Shown here one piece after another: positions 33,625-43,549 of a stretch of 64,000 nucleotides of DNA. The notes under the pieces were generated by a model. It ran no database searches and was not told the origin of the DNA. It was given only the letters and a program-made list of their open reading frames with translations. The translations under genes and the position numbers were made by a program. Location: the NCBI GenBank assembly GCA_019420345.1, contig JAHZHI010000001.1, positions 9,942 through 73,941 on the forward strand. Direction: 5' to 3'. Numbering within the stretch: the stretch's first letter is position 1; every line of letters begins with the position of its first letter. The stretch is from Peptococcaceae bacterium (GTDB lineage: Bacteria; Bacillota; Peptococcia; Peptococcales; Peptococcaceae).

Positions 33625-33651
33625 TTAGCACTCTCTTTGCTTGAGTGCTAA
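33625..33651 (-). promoter_or_regulatory. CIRCE operator
   Basis: Exact TTAGCACTC-N9-GAGTGCTAA, 16 nt upstream of the hrcA start. It is the HrcA binding site. Confidence 0.98.
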
Positions 33652-33661
33652 CTCTTAATAA

Positions 33662-33690
33662 AAAATACCATTTTATTCGCGAATTGTCAA
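33662..33690 (-). promoter_or_regulatory. hrcA operon promoter
   Basis: Minus-strand TTGACA (33685-33690), 17-bp spacer, TATTTT (33662-33667), directly ahead of the CIRCE element. Confidence 0.85.
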
Positions 33691-33700
33691 TAGATTAGCG

Positions 33701-33739
33701 AAAAAAATCCCGGCCAACAAAGAAATTTGTCGGTCGGGT
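33701..33739 (-). terminator. hemW terminator
   Basis: Minus-strand CCCGACCGACAAA / TTTGTTGGCCGGG followed by TTTTTTT, at the end of hemW and just upstream of the hrcA promoter. Confidence 0.85.
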
Positions 33740-33744
33740 CCAAG

Positions 33745-34872
33745 TTAAATGAACAATTCGAACACCCAGTTTCCAAGTGCACGTCCGCGTTCGGTCAAGC
33801 GCAGATGATCATCGTCAATCACCAGCCATCCTTGCCGCATGCCTTCTTCCAGCGCAGAGGAAAAAACCGATTCAAGCGTGCAGCCATAAAGGGCTGTAAA
33901 ATGTGCCAACGAAAGGCCTTGATTCATGCGCAGCGCCATAAAAACACTTTCGCTCATCTGTTCTTCACGTGTCAGCGTCTCGACGTGCTGAGGGACCGCC
34001 TTTCCCGTCTGCAGCGCCGAAGTGTACAGCAGAAAGTCCTGCGTGTTTTCACTGCGTCTCGGCCGCTCCCAGCTTGTCGCGCCAAGCCCAAGGCCCAAAT
34101 AATCATCAAGCTTCCAATATAGTTGATTGTGTTTGGAAGCAAATCCTTCGCGCGCATAGTTTGAAATTTCATATTGACGATAACCGGCCTCAGCAAGCCA
34201 GGTTCTTTGCTGCTCAAACCATTCGGCCGCGCCATCTTCATCCACAGGCGGCAAAAGCCCCGCTTCCATCTTGCGCACCAAGCTGGTGCCTGGCTCGGGA
34301 ATCAGTTGATAGAGAGAGAGGTGCTCCGGCGACAGCGCCAGCGCCTGATCAATGGTGTGTTTCCACTGCTCGGCCGTTTGCCCAGGCAAGCCATACATCA
34401 AATCCAAATTGATGTTTGTAAAGCCTGCCTGCCGCGCCATACGGACCGCCTCCTTTGCCTCAGCCGCTGTATGCACGCGGCCGATCATGTTCAGCAGCGC
34501 ATCGTCAAAGCTCTGCACCCCAAACGACAGACGATTGACACCGCCTGCTCTCAGCACACTCAGCTTTTCAGCGTCAATGGTGCCAGGGTTGGCCTCCACT
34601 GTAAACTCCTGCACACCTGCAAGGTCCACACAGCCGCCAATCGCCTCCAACAAACGCGCCAGCTCATCGGCTGACAACGTCGTCGGCGTCCCTCCGCCAA
34701 TAAAAATGGTCTGCGCGTGCTGCCAGCGGCCCTGTACCCTCCTATGAATTTCATGTTCCAAAGCCTGCAAGTACTGCGCTTTTTCTTTCTCATGCCTTCC
34801 CGGAAACGACAGAAAATCGCAATAGGCACATTTCTGCGCACAAAACGGAATATGAATATAGATGCCATGCAT
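33745..34872 (-). CDS. hemW: HemW-type radical SAM protein (heme chaperone)
   Basis: 375 residues. The cluster motif is Cys11-x3-Cys15-x2-Cys18 (CAQKCAYCDF) and lacks the extra cysteine that marks true coproporphyrinogen oxidase HemN (CxxxCxxCxC). HemW is thought to insert heme into proteins rather than make it. FIGGGTPTTLS and VEANPGTI follow in the radical SAM barrel, and a C-terminal winged domain ends the protein. AAGGTGGTGAGATT precedes the ATG. It lies downstream of lepA, separated from it by a terminator. Confidence 0.93.
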   Translation of the reverse strand: MHGIYIHIPFCAQKCAYCDFLSFPGRHEKEKAQYLQALEHEIHRRVQGRWQHAQTIFIGGGTPTTLSADELARLLEAIGGCVDLAGVQEFTVEANPGTIDAEKLSVLRAGGVNRLSFGVQSFDDALLNMIGRVHTAAEAKEAVRMARQAGFTNINLDLMYGLPGQTAEQWKHTIDQALALSPEHLSLYQLIPEPGTSLVRKMEAGLLPPVDEDGAAEWFEQQRTWLAEAGYRQYEISNYAREGFASKHNQLYWKLDDYLGLGLGATSWERPRRSENTQDFLLYTSALQTGKAVPQHVETLTREEQMSESVFMALRMNQGLSLAHFTALYGCTLESVFSSALEEGMRQGWLVIDDDHLRLTERGRALGNWVFELFI

Positions 34873-34888
34873 AATCTCACCACCTTAT

Positions 34889-34919
34889 AAAAAAACAGCT
34901 GTGAAACACAGCTGTTTTT
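34889..34919 (-). terminator. lepA terminator
   Basis: AAAAACAGCTGTG / CACAGCTGTTTTT with a short loop, three bases past the lepA stop. Confidence 0.85.
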
Positions 34920-34921
34920 GA

Positions 34922-36721
34922 TTATTCTTCATCCAAACTGAGAACCGCCATGAATGCTTCCTGAGGAATTTCTACGCTCCCCACTTGTTTCATGCGCTTC
35001 TTCCCTTCTTTTTGCTTTTCAAGCAGCTTACGTTTACGGCTGATGTCACCGCCATAACATTTATCAAGGACATTCTTGCGCAAAGCCTTCACCGTTTCAC
35101 GCGCGATGACCTTATTACCGATGGCCGCCTGAATTGGCACTTCGAACATCTGCCGAGGAATCAGATTGCGCAGTTTTGCCACCAGCGCCCGGCCGCGGTA
35201 GTATGCTTTGTCTTTGTGTACGATGCAGGACAGCGCATCCACCTGTTCACCATTGACGAGAATATCAAGTTTCACAAGATTGCTCTGGCGATAGCCGTTC
35301 ATTTCATAGTCCATCGACGCATAGCCCTTGGTGCGCGTTTTCAGAAGGTCAAAATAGTCAAAGACGATTTCTGCCAACGGAATATCATAGGTAATCGTGA
35401 CACGCGTTTTGGTGATGTACTGCATGTCAATAAATACGCCGCGTTTGTCCTGAGACAATTCCATCACTGCACCAACAAAGTCCTTTGGCACCATGACATC
35501 AACACGCACGTAAGGTTCTTCGATGTGGTCGATGCGCTGTGGTGCTGGCAGCTGAGATGGGTTGTCCACTTCCACCATGGTCCCATTGGTCTGATAAACA
35601 TGATAGATAACACTTGGCGCTGTTGTAATCAAGGTCAGGTTGTACTCGCGCTCCAAGCGTTCCTGAATGATTTCCATGTGCAGCATTCCCAAAAAACCGC
35701 AACGGAAGCCGAAGCCCAAAGCCTGGGATGTTTCAGGCTCGAATTCTAAGGACGCATCATTCAAGCTTAATTTCGCCAAAGAATCTTTCAAATCAGGATA
35801 CTGTTCGTTGTCGACGGGATACAGCCCGCAGAACACCATTGGTACTGCACGCTTGTAGCCCGGCAGGGCTTCTTCCGCAGGATTGGCTGCATCAGTGATG
35901 GTATCCCCGACACGTGTATCACTGACTTGTTTCATGCTCGCAGCCACATAGCCTACTTCGCCAGCTGAAAGAGCCTTGACTTTCTTTTCTTTTGGCGTAT
36001 GCACGCCCAGCTCAGTCACTTCAAAAGAGCGGTCATTGTGCATCATATGAATGGTCATATTATCGCGCAAAGTGCCTTCCACCACGCGAATATAGGCAAT
36101 AGCGCCACGGTAAGAATCATAAAACGAGTCAAAAATCAACGCCTGAAGCGGCTTATTGGCATCACCTTCCGGTGCTGGGATGCGATCAACAATGGCCTCC
36201 AGGATTTCTTCGATCCCTTCCCCTGTTTTGGCAGAGCAAAGGATGGCATCCGACGCATCAAGACCGATAATTTCTTCGATTTCTTCTTTAACCACATCCG
36301 GCTGCGCGCTTGGCAAGTCAATCTTATTGATGACAGGAATGATTTCCAAGTCGTGTTCGAGCGCCAAGTAAACATTTGCCAAAGTCTGCGCTTCAATCCC
36401 CTGCGCTGCATCCACAACCAGCAGCGCGCCTTCGCAGGCAGCCAAGGAACGTGATACCTCATAGGAAAAGTCCACATGCCCAGGGGTATCAATCAAATTC
36501 AGCACATATTCTTCGCCATTTTTGGCTTTATAATTGATGCGCACAGTCTGCAGCTTGATGGTAATGCCGCGTTCACGCTCAATATCCATATTGTCCAATA
36601 ACTGGGACTGCATTTCACGCTTTTCGACAGCGCCTGTCATCTCCAACAGGCGATCGGCCAGCGTTGATTTCCCGTGGTCAATATGTGCAATAATACAGAA
36701 ATTACGTATTTTTTCTTGCAT
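34922..36721 (-). CDS. lepA: Elongation factor 4 (LepA)
   Basis: 599 residues from the ATG at 36721, which follows AAAGGAGAAGATT; a longer reading of 631 residues has no ribosome site and invades murJ. The GTPase domain has AHIDHGKSTLADRLLE (P loop), the switch region GITIKLQTVRINY, DTPGHVDF and NKIDLPSA. LepA-specific C-terminal features appear at the end (YGGDISRKRKLLEKQKEGKKRMK). It is a ribosome-associated GTPase affecting initiation and stalled complexes. 28 nt downstream of murJ. Confidence 0.97.
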   Translation of the reverse strand: MQEKIRNFCIIAHIDHGKSTLADRLLEMTGAVEKREMQSQLLDNMDIERERGITIKLQTVRINYKAKNGEEYVLNLIDTPGHVDFSYEVSRSLAACEGALLVVDAAQGIEAQTLANVYLALEHDLEIIPVINKIDLPSAQPDVVKEEIEEIIGLDASDAILCSAKTGEGIEEILEAIVDRIPAPEGDANKPLQALIFDSFYDSYRGAIAYIRVVEGTLRDNMTIHMMHNDRSFEVTELGVHTPKEKKVKALSAGEVGYVAASMKQVSDTRVGDTITDAANPAEEALPGYKRAVPMVFCGLYPVDNEQYPDLKDSLAKLSLNDASLEFEPETSQALGFGFRCGFLGMLHMEIIQERLEREYNLTLITTAPSVIYHVYQTNGTMVEVDNPSQLPAPQRIDHIEEPYVRVDVMVPKDFVGAVMELSQDKRGVFIDMQYITKTRVTITYDIPLAEIVFDYFDLLKTRTKGYASMDYEMNGYRQSNLVKLDILVNGEQVDALSCIVHKDKAYYRGRALVAKLRNLIPRQMFEVPIQAAIGNKVIARETVKALRKNVLDKCYGGDISRKRKLLEKQKEGKKRMKQVGSVEIPQEAFMAVLSLDEE

Positions 36722-36749
36722 AATCTTCTCCTTTCTTTCATAAGTCTCT

Positions 36750-38324
36750 TTATCCGCGACGGATTTTTCTCCGTAACATATTAACCGCCGCCTGCATTTC
36801 TTTGATACGAAGCACAACCGCCATCACTATATAAATCACAATACCAATGCACACTGCTAAGAAAAGTTCAAGCAGCTGCTGACTTTTTGAGGTAATGTCG
36901 ATAAAGTGATCGCTGAAGTTCAAGAATAACAGAACGCCAGCCCCCATTACAACCGAAGCAATGATGATTTTCAGCAAAGAACCGACAATCTCTCTGCTGC
37001 CCAAGTCGCCAACTTTTTGATAAAGAAACGCATAGAGCAAAACCATTGAGACAAGACCAGCGATTGAATACGCCAGCGCTAGCCCTTGTGCCTTGAATGG
37101 ACCAACCATCAAAACGCTCAGCACAATGTTAATGATAATAATGATCGTATTGACAATAACAGCGCGTTTCGAGTCTCTGAGCGCATACATGCCACGGTTA
37201 AGGATTTGCTGCTGACTATAACCGAGAATGCCGATGCAATAAAAGACCAACACCGAAGCCGTAATCGAAACATTTTCCTCGGTAAATTTTCCTTGCATAA
37301 ACAACGCACGAATCAAAGGTTCTGCCACAACCATCAAGCCAACACTGGCAGGAATGAGGATAAAGTTATTAAGGTTGATGCCTTCAACAAGTTTCCGTTT
37401 AAACATACGGATGTCGCGTTTTGCGATCAATTCTGTTAAAACAGGAAAAACCGCCGAGGCAATAGCCGTTGCAAAAATGCCGATTGGCAGCTGCATGAGC
37501 CGGTTGGCATTGTTGAGCGCCGTAACAGTACCAGCATCAAGCTGACTGCCCAGATTCTGCGTCACAAACGTATTCAGATAGACCACGCTCAGCCCCAAAA
37601 CAACCGGAAGTGCCAGCCTGAAAAAGTCGTGTACGCCTGGATGCTTAAAATCTAAAACCGGCATCCATTTTACGCCGATCTTTAAAAGAATCGGGAAGTG
37701 AACAATAAAATTCAAATAACTGCCGACAACCACACCGATGGCAAACCCAGTAATGCCAATCGTTGGCATCAGCCATAAACCAAACACGATGATAGCAATG
37801 TTGTACAATAACGAACCAATAGCTGGTGCCGTAAATTGCTGGTAAACATGACAAATGCCCTGACAGATCCCGCTAAGACACATCATAAAACTTTGCAGCA
37901 GCATGATGCGCGTCAGATAAATGGCCAATTCCTTGGTTTCATCCGCATAGCCAACTGCCAGAAAATGATTCATGATAAACGGCACAGACACATAGAAAAA
38001 AGCCATTAAAACAACAACAGCAATCAGCATGGCATTAAAAATAGTGCTTGCCACGCGCCAAGCCTCTTCTTCCTGATCACGATTGATGTACTCGCTGAGC
38101 ACAGGAATAAACGCCGTTGAAAACGCGCCGCCAACCAAAATCAGGTAAAGAAAATCAGGTATCAAAAATGCAGCTTTGTAGGCATCGGTCATCCACCCTT
38201 GCCCAAAGACCGTCGTCATTACGATCTCACGCACATAACCAAGCACACGTGAGAGCGCGCTCATGATCACCAAAAAGCCTGTGATCTGAGCCAAAGATCG
38301 TCGTTTTAGCTTTGTATTGCCCAA
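36750..38324 (-). CDS. murJ: Lipid II flippase MurJ
   Basis: 524 residues with about 14 membrane segments, the MATE-like MurJ layout. It starts with TTG at 38324, AAAGGAGC 9 nt upstream. Conserved features: SRVLGYVREIVMTTVFG near the start, AFLIPDFLYLILVGGAFSTAFIPV, and the essential charged residues expected in TM segments 1 and 2. It moves lipid-linked peptidoglycan precursor across the membrane. Cotranscribed with lepA. Confidence 0.95.
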   Translation of the reverse strand: MGNTKLKRRSLAQITGFLVIMSALSRVLGYVREIVMTTVFGQGWMTDAYKAAFLIPDFLYLILVGGAFSTAFIPVLSEYINRDQEEEAWRVASTIFNAMLIAVVVLMAFFYVSVPFIMNHFLAVGYADETKELAIYLTRIMLLQSFMMCLSGICQGICHVYQQFTAPAIGSLLYNIAIIVFGLWLMPTIGITGFAIGVVVGSYLNFIVHFPILLKIGVKWMPVLDFKHPGVHDFFRLALPVVLGLSVVYLNTFVTQNLGSQLDAGTVTALNNANRLMQLPIGIFATAIASAVFPVLTELIAKRDIRMFKRKLVEGINLNNFILIPASVGLMVVAEPLIRALFMQGKFTEENVSITASVLVFYCIGILGYSQQQILNRGMYALRDSKRAVIVNTIIIIINIVLSVLMVGPFKAQGLALAYSIAGLVSMVLLYAFLYQKVGDLGSREIVGSLLKIIIASVVMGAGVLLFLNFSDHFIDITSKSQQLLELFLAVCIGIVIYIVMAVVLRIKEMQAAVNMLRRKIRRG

Positions 38325-38365
38325 AACTAAAAAGCTCCTTTCTGCTCAATGAAAATCACAAAAGA

Positions 38366-38397
38366 AGAGGGAACTCCATAATAAGTTCCCCCCTCAT
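38366..38397 (-). terminator. glnN terminator
   Basis: Minus-strand GAGGGGGGAACT / AGTTCCCTC stem followed by a T-rich stretch (TTCTTTTG), between the glnN stop and murJ. Confidence 0.7.
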
Positions 38398-38411
38398 TTT
38401 CATTAAGTTAT

Positions 38412-40499
38412 TTAGCAACCGAGAAGCAGCGCAGTGTAATCAGGAATGCCCCATTCATCAACCATTGGTTCAATGCGATCTGTATAGAAACGCAAATCGT
38501 TCATCGCAGAAAGCACCTTGCCCTGATAGATACGTGCCTGACTTTCGAGATTTTCTTCTTTTTGTGCTACAGCCAATTCGGTCTCCAACACAGCCAACGC
38601 TTTGTTCAGTTCGCTCAACGCATCAGAAAGATCGTTAATAATACCGTATTCTACGGTCTTCTTAATGTCTAAGCCAATTGCGTTTTTGTTGGCCAAAAGA
38701 CGCGCCAACATATTTTCATAACGCAGCACGCATGGAATAATGTCCTTCTTTGACATTTCAATCATGGTAAGTGCTTCGATGTTAATGGTGCGGCTGTACG
38801 TTGCCAGATGGATTTCCATTCGGGAATACACTTCTTCTTCAGAATAGATTCCGTTGCGAACGAAAAGGCTCAGATTCTTTGGTTCAACATATTTAGGGAA
38901 TGCTTCAACTGAATTTGCCAGATTTGGCAAACCACGGCGTTCTGCTTCCTCTACCCATTCATCAGAATAGTTGTTGCCATTGAAGATCACACGCTTGTGT
39001 GCCTGAACTTCTTCACGCACCAGCTTATTCAACTCAGCGAGGAAATCGTCGGCAGCTTCCAAGCGGTCTGCATAGCCATGCAGAATATCGCCCACTGCAG
39101 TATTCAAAGCAATATTTGGGCCCGCTGTTGAAATCGAAGAACCTGGCATACGGAATTCGAACTTATTCCCAGTGAATGCAAATGGGGATGTTCTATTGCG
39201 GTCAGAAATATCCTGAGGCAGTGGAGGCAGTGTATTAACACCCAATTCAATGTAGCCTTTTCCTGAAGTATTGTATTTTTCACCAGCTTCAAAGTTTTCC
39301 AGGATGTCTGTCAATTCCTTGCCCAGGAACACACTGAGGATAGCTGGAGGTGCTTCATGGCCGCCAAGGCGATGGTCGTTGCCAGCGCTGGCAATCGTCA
39401 AGCGCAGCAATTCTGGGTATTCGTCCAAAGCATGAATCATTGCGCAAACAAACAGCAGGAAACGTGCATTTTCCATAGCTGTAGAACCCGGACTGAGAAG
39501 ATTTTCCCCACAATCGGTGCTCAAGGACCAGTTAATGTGCTTCCCAGAACCATTGATGCCTTCAAATGGTTTTTCATGCAGCAGGCATTCGAAACCATGC
39601 TTTCTAGCAACTTCCTGAAGGGTTGCCATTAAAAGCTGGTTTTGGTCGTTGGCAACATTGCAGGAATCATAGTTTGGCACGATTTCAAACTGGCAAGGTG
39701 CCACCTCAGAATGCTTCATTTTAACAGGCACGCCCATACGCCAGAGAGTTTCGTCTGCATCTTTCATGAAAGCTGCCACTTCTGCGCTGATGGCACCAAA
39801 ATAATGGTCAGAGAATTCCTGGCCTTTTGGCGCTGGTGCACCAAAAAGCGTACGTCCGCAAACAACAAGGTCTTCACGTTTTTTAAACAGATCCTGCTTA
39901 ACAAGGAAATATTCCTGTTCTGCCCCCATGGATGGTGTGACACGCTTGGTCATTTCATCACCAAACAAACGCAAAATGCGAAGCGCTTCACGGCTGACAA
40001 GCGCCATAGAACGCAAAAGCGGTGTCTTTTTATCCAACACATACCCATTATACGAAATAAAGATTGTAGGGATATACAGTGACCCATCTTTTACAAAAGC
40101 AGGTGAAGTTGGGTCCCAAGTGGTGTACCCTCTTGCTTCAAAGGTATCTCTCAAACCGCCAGATGGGAAAGATGATGCATCCGGTTCACCAACCACCAAA
40201 TTCTTCCCTGAGAATTCAAGAATCGCAGAACGGTCACTCTGAGGAGAAAGGAAACTATCATGCTTCTCTGCTGTTGTACCGGTCAGTGGATGGAACCAGT
40301 GTGCAAAGTGGGTAGCCCCCTTTTCCACAGCCCAGTCCTTCATTGCCGAAGCAACAACGTCAGCAATTTGTGGATCCAAATCAGATCCTGTCTGAATGGT
40401 TGCCTTCAATGACTGATATACTTTTTTTGGCAGACGTTCTCGCATCACTGCATCACTAAACACATCAGATGCATAAATATCCAAGAAATTTTCCTTCAT
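38412..40499 (-). CDS. glnN: Glutamine synthetase type III
   Basis: 695 residues from the ATG at 40499 (AGAGGAAAAAGC upstream); a reading 17 codons longer has no ribosome site. The length separates it from type I (about 450-470). It has the type III N-terminal domain (FAHWFHPLTG), the catalytic core with AGAEQEYF-like MGAEQEYFLV, NGSGKHINWSLS and GNDHRLGGHEAPPA, and the C-terminal GSIII domain. It makes glutamine from glutamate, ammonia and ATP. Type III enzymes are found in Bacteroides, cyanobacteria and many anaerobic Firmicutes. Single-gene transcript. Confidence 0.97.
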   Translation of the reverse strand: MKENFLDIYASDVFSDAVMRERLPKKVYQSLKATIQTGSDLDPQIADVVASAMKDWAVEKGATHFAHWFHPLTGTTAEKHDSFLSPQSDRSAILEFSGKNLVVGEPDASSFPSGGLRDTFEARGYTTWDPTSPAFVKDGSLYIPTIFISYNGYVLDKKTPLLRSMALVSREALRILRLFGDEMTKRVTPSMGAEQEYFLVKQDLFKKREDLVVCGRTLFGAPAPKGQEFSDHYFGAISAEVAAFMKDADETLWRMGVPVKMKHSEVAPCQFEIVPNYDSCNVANDQNQLLMATLQEVARKHGFECLLHEKPFEGINGSGKHINWSLSTDCGENLLSPGSTAMENARFLLFVCAMIHALDEYPELLRLTIASAGNDHRLGGHEAPPAILSVFLGKELTDILENFEAGEKYNTSGKGYIELGVNTLPPLPQDISDRNRTSPFAFTGNKFEFRMPGSSISTAGPNIALNTAVGDILHGYADRLEAADDFLAELNKLVREEVQAHKRVIFNGNNYSDEWVEEAERRGLPNLANSVEAFPKYVEPKNLSLFVRNGIYSEEEVYSRMEIHLATYSRTINIEALTMIEMSKKDIIPCVLRYENMLARLLANKNAIGLDIKKTVEYGIINDLSDALSELNKALAVLETELAVAQKEENLESQARIYQGKVLSAMNDLRFYTDRIEPMVDEWGIPDYTALLLGC

Positions 40500-40587
40500 G
40501 CTTTTTCCTCTCTTATTCATAATTACAGTGTTTCTTTGAGAAAACACCATTTTATTTCAAACATGCGCATACATACACAATACAAAG

Positions 40588-40616
40588 ATTATATCACTTA
40601 CACCTGGGTTTGTCAT
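40588..40616 (-). promoter_or_regulatory. glnN promoter
   Basis: Minus-strand ATGACA (40611-40616), 17-bp spacer, TATAAT (40588-40593), about 90 nt upstream of the ATG. Confidence 0.7.
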
Positions 40617-40664
40617 TATATAAAGTTTTCTCGCAATAAAATATTCTCCGCCGTATTTTTATGC

Positions 40665-40703
40665 CAAAAAAATCGCTCGTTCGGTTATCCCAAACGAGCG
40701 ATT
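40665..40703 (-). terminator. lctP terminator
   Basis: Minus-strand AATCGCTCGTT / AACGAGCGATT followed by TTTTTT, 20 nt past the lctP stop. Confidence 0.88.
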
Positions 40704-40722
40704 GATATTTAGCTTCGAGCAA

Positions 40723-42405
40723 TTATAGAGGTATCGGATTGACACCCATAATAATGAACCCACCGACAACAATAACGGCCACGATACACATAATCGCGCA
40801 CGCTGCAAGGTTCATCTTCATAATTCGACCTTCATTACCGATCGAACCCGTTGTTGCGCAAACCGAGACAACAGCATTGACACAAATCATGTGACCAATA
40901 CCGCCACCCATGTTCTGCAGGGCAACGATGAGAACTTCAGGCAAATGCAGCATGGAAGCCGTTTCAAACTGCAGGGATGCGAAAAGGGTGTTAGAAACGG
41001 TGTTAGAACCGGACATGAATGCACCCAATACACCGATAAATGGCGAAATAACCACAAACGCTTTCCCTGCAACAGAAGCCAAGGCTTCAGCCATTACAAG
41101 AAGCATGGATTCCTGAGCCTGTGCAGAAACACCAGTCATGGTGAGGGAGTCAATGTTCGTGAAGCGGAACAGGTTAACCATTGCAACCCCGAAGAGCAAG
41201 GCAATAGAAGCAGCAGAAATCTGATGGAAGGTGTCCGTGATAGATCCCTTGATATCAGAGCTTCTCATTCCATGGAAGAAGAAGGTGAAAATTGCTACGA
41301 CAATAAAGATTGTCCCTGGACTCCACAGAAGTGCATAGTTCCAGTCCTGACCAAAGATAATGCCGCTGTCACCAGTACCGATCGTAAAGCTCTGAAGAGC
41401 AGAAGCCCATTCAGCACCCTGGGTCTGAGCAACACGAGTACCAACGAGGATGATTGCAATCAGTACATATGGGAGCCAAGCTTTTACCATGGACATGTCG
41501 CTGGTCTTTGGCGCAGCAACAGGTGCATTGGACAGCCAGCTCTTATCCCATTTGTCTTTGGAATCGAAGGTCCATACTTCTTTTGGAACGAGGAAGCCCT
41601 TCTTTGCTGCAGCCATCGTCACGAACAGAGTGATAACAGCAGGAACAAGCGCTGTCAATTCTGGCCCTACGAAGAAAGCAATCAGAAGGAAGAACACATC
41701 GAATACAACAGAAGTAAAGATGATGAATGGAATAACCGGAATAACATCACTGAACTTTCTGTTTTTGCCAAAGAACTTGGTCAAGAAAGCGATACCAACG
41801 ATGATGATAACCGGGGTTTCAATTGCCATTGGAATAGCAGTCCACTGAGTCAGTGCCATACGCCATGCATCAGGGTTGGACAGAGAACTCAAAGATTCCT
41901 GAACCGTGATGAATGCGGTGTTGGTAGGCGTACCTGCAGCACCGAAGCAGCCTGGAACCGTGTTATACTGCAGGGTTACAACAGCTGCTGCCAATGGAGG
42001 GAACCCTAAACTGATCAGCAGAGGTGCACAAAGTGCGGCTGGTGTACCAAAACCAGCAGCCCCTTCAATGAAGGCACTGAATACATACCCGATAATGATT
42101 GCCTGCAGACGTGCGTCAGCGGTAATACCGTTGAACATACGGTTGATAGCAGACATTGCACCAGATCTGGACAAGGTGTTCATGATCAGGATAGCACCGA
42201 AAATAATAACAAGTGTTTCAATGGCGCTTAAGAAACCGGTGATGGTATAAGCGAAAGCATGAAGCAAAGACATTTTCCAAAGGGCAATTGCGAAGATTGC
42301 TGTTAACGCCCAGGCCAATGGCAGTGCACGCTTTGCGGACCAAGAAAAACCGGTCATTAAGACGATTGTAAGAATAATTGGAATAAAAGCAATTATAGCG
42401 TACAA
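40723..42405 (-). CDS. lctP: L-lactate permease family transporter
   Basis: 560 residues with 12-14 membrane segments, the usual size of the LctP/GlcA family. Characteristic segments include AIETLVIIFGAILIMNTLSRSG, GYVFSAFIEGAAGFGTPAAL and NTVPGCFGAAGTPTNTAF. It imports lactate (or glycolate) with protons. It starts with TTG, GAGGAGGTAACAAA upstream. It stands alone: no lactate dehydrogenase or LUD genes are beside it, so the substrate rests on family identity. Confidence 0.93.
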   Translation of the reverse strand: MYAIIAFIPIILTIVLMTGFSWSAKRALPLAWALTAIFAIALWKMSLLHAFAYTITGFLSAIETLVIIFGAILIMNTLSRSGAMSAINRMFNGITADARLQAIIIGYVFSAFIEGAAGFGTPAALCAPLLISLGFPPLAAAVVTLQYNTVPGCFGAAGTPTNTAFITVQESLSSLSNPDAWRMALTQWTAIPMAIETPVIIIVGIAFLTKFFGKNRKFSDVIPVIPFIIFTSVVFDVFFLLIAFFVGPELTALVPAVITLFVTMAAAKKGFLVPKEVWTFDSKDKWDKSWLSNAPVAAPKTSDMSMVKAWLPYVLIAIILVGTRVAQTQGAEWASALQSFTIGTGDSGIIFGQDWNYALLWSPGTIFIVVAIFTFFFHGMRSSDIKGSITDTFHQISAASIALLFGVAMVNLFRFTNIDSLTMTGVSAQAQESMLLVMAEALASVAGKAFVVISPFIGVLGAFMSGSNTVSNTLFASLQFETASMLHLPEVLIVALQNMGGGIGHMICVNAVVSVCATTGSIGNEGRIMKMNLAACAIMCIVAVIVVGGFIIMGVNPIPL

Positions 42406-42454
42406 TTTGTTACCTCCTCTTTTTTAATTACTCTGAAAAATTCTCACCAATTCA

Positions 42455-42482
42455 GTATACCCTATAAAATGTTTGTTACAAG
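42455..42482 (-). promoter_or_regulatory. lctP promoter
   Basis: Minus-strand TTGTAA, 16-bp spacer, TATACT, about 55 nt ahead of the lctP start. The rest of 42485-42600 is AT-rich with no gene. Confidence 0.6.
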
Positions 42483-42604
42483 ATTATTTTTACTTCTTTT
42501 GCCTAAAAAAAACTTATACAAAAGTAAATAGTTTCTCACAATTTTGTAAATATTATGTATGTTTCCACATAAATTGTCTAAATTGCTTCAAAATTTCTTT
42601 ACAA

Positions 42605-43441
42605 TCATACTATATCCACAATGACCAATTCTGGCTGATTATTGATGCGCGGCACCATTGGGTCCACGGCGAACCCGCTTCCTACCACAAAATGATAAGG
42701 CGCTCGCTTGCCGCGCTTATAAATCCCTTTTGTATAGCGTGGAAATAGACCTTGACCGGGTGCAAAGATACCTTGATTTTTCAAACGCCATTGTCCGCCA
42801 TGCGCGTGCCCGCAGAAAACAATGTTCTTGTTTAACTGATCGAATAAGGCCGTATGTTCTGGGCGGTGACACAACAACATCCGATATTCCTCATGAGAAG
42901 ATGCGACATCTTTTCTTAGGATCTGCTGGATATCATACAGCCACAAATCTTCATTAGCATAAGCCGTCTGATCTCTTACACCAAATATTTCAATCCAGGT
43001 TCCGTGAACACGTACGCGAATCTTTCGATTATCCAGAACATGAACACCCCAAAAGCGGCTGATGTCATTTTTTAATACTTCAAAATCTGCCATGCCCTCA
43101 TCATGGTTACCACTTACATAATACACCGGCCGCCATTGACAGACCCCATCCAAAAATGTGAGCGCTTCGAAGCCGTCACGACCTGGTTCAAAGAAATCAC
43201 CGGCCAAAAAGATCAGATCCACCTGCTCTTTTCGCACCAAACGCGCCAATGCACGGCCACTCCATATGCCATCCCCATCATGAAAATCTGAAATAAGAGC
43301 GATTCTCAATCGTCTATTTCCGTTCCACGCAGGATCTTCAATGGTATGACGCGTAATCTTTGCCTCATAGTTTGTCAGCTTTTTCAAGGGCAAACTCGAT
43401 AACGCCAGAGCAAGCCCAGCACAACTCCATCCAACGTTCAT
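42605..43441 (-). CDS. Membrane-anchored calcineurin-like metallophosphatase (YkuE-like)
   Basis: 278 residues from the ATG at 43441 (GGAGAGG upstream), giving a short N-terminal hydrophobic signal anchor. The metal motifs are complete and in order: ISDFHDGD (Asp and His), LAGDFFEP, GNHDEG, CHRPEH and GHAHGGQW. The resemblance is to YkuE/YaeI-type phosphodiesterases, some of which act on lipids or the cell envelope. It sits beside the membrane glycosyltransferase gene on the same strand, but a terminator-like hairpin divides the two. Confidence 0.9.
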   Translation of the reverse strand: MNVGWSCAGLALALSSLPLKKLTNYEAKITRHTIEDPAWNGNRRLRIALISDFHDGDGIWSGRALARLVRKEQVDLIFLAGDFFEPGRDGFEALTFLDGVCQWRPVYYVSGNHDEGMADFEVLKNDISRFWGVHVLDNRKIRVRVHGTWIEIFGVRDQTAYANEDLWLYDIQQILRKDVASSHEEYRMLLCHRPEHTALFDQLNKNIVFCGHAHGGQWRLKNQGIFAPGQGLFPRYTKGIYKRGKRAPYHFVVGSGFAVDPMVPRINNQPELVIVDIV

Positions 43442-43500
43442 AAGAACCTCTCCTTCCACATACGCACGTGTACCTTTTTGTTCTGTCTCATTATAAATTA

Positions 43501-43545
43501 AAAAACTGATCAACGCCATGACAATGTCAATGAGTTGATCAGTTT
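43501..43545 (-). terminator. Terminator of the glycosyltransferase gene
   Basis: AAACTGATCAAC / GTTGATCAGTTT stem with an 18-19 nt loop followed by TTTTT on the minus strand. Confidence 0.8.
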
Positions 43546-43549
43546 CTCT

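Noticed and set aside
33745..34872. Oxygen-independent coproporphyrinogen III oxidase (HemN)
   Set aside because: The fourth cysteine of the HemN motif CxxxCxxCxC is missing, which points to HemW.
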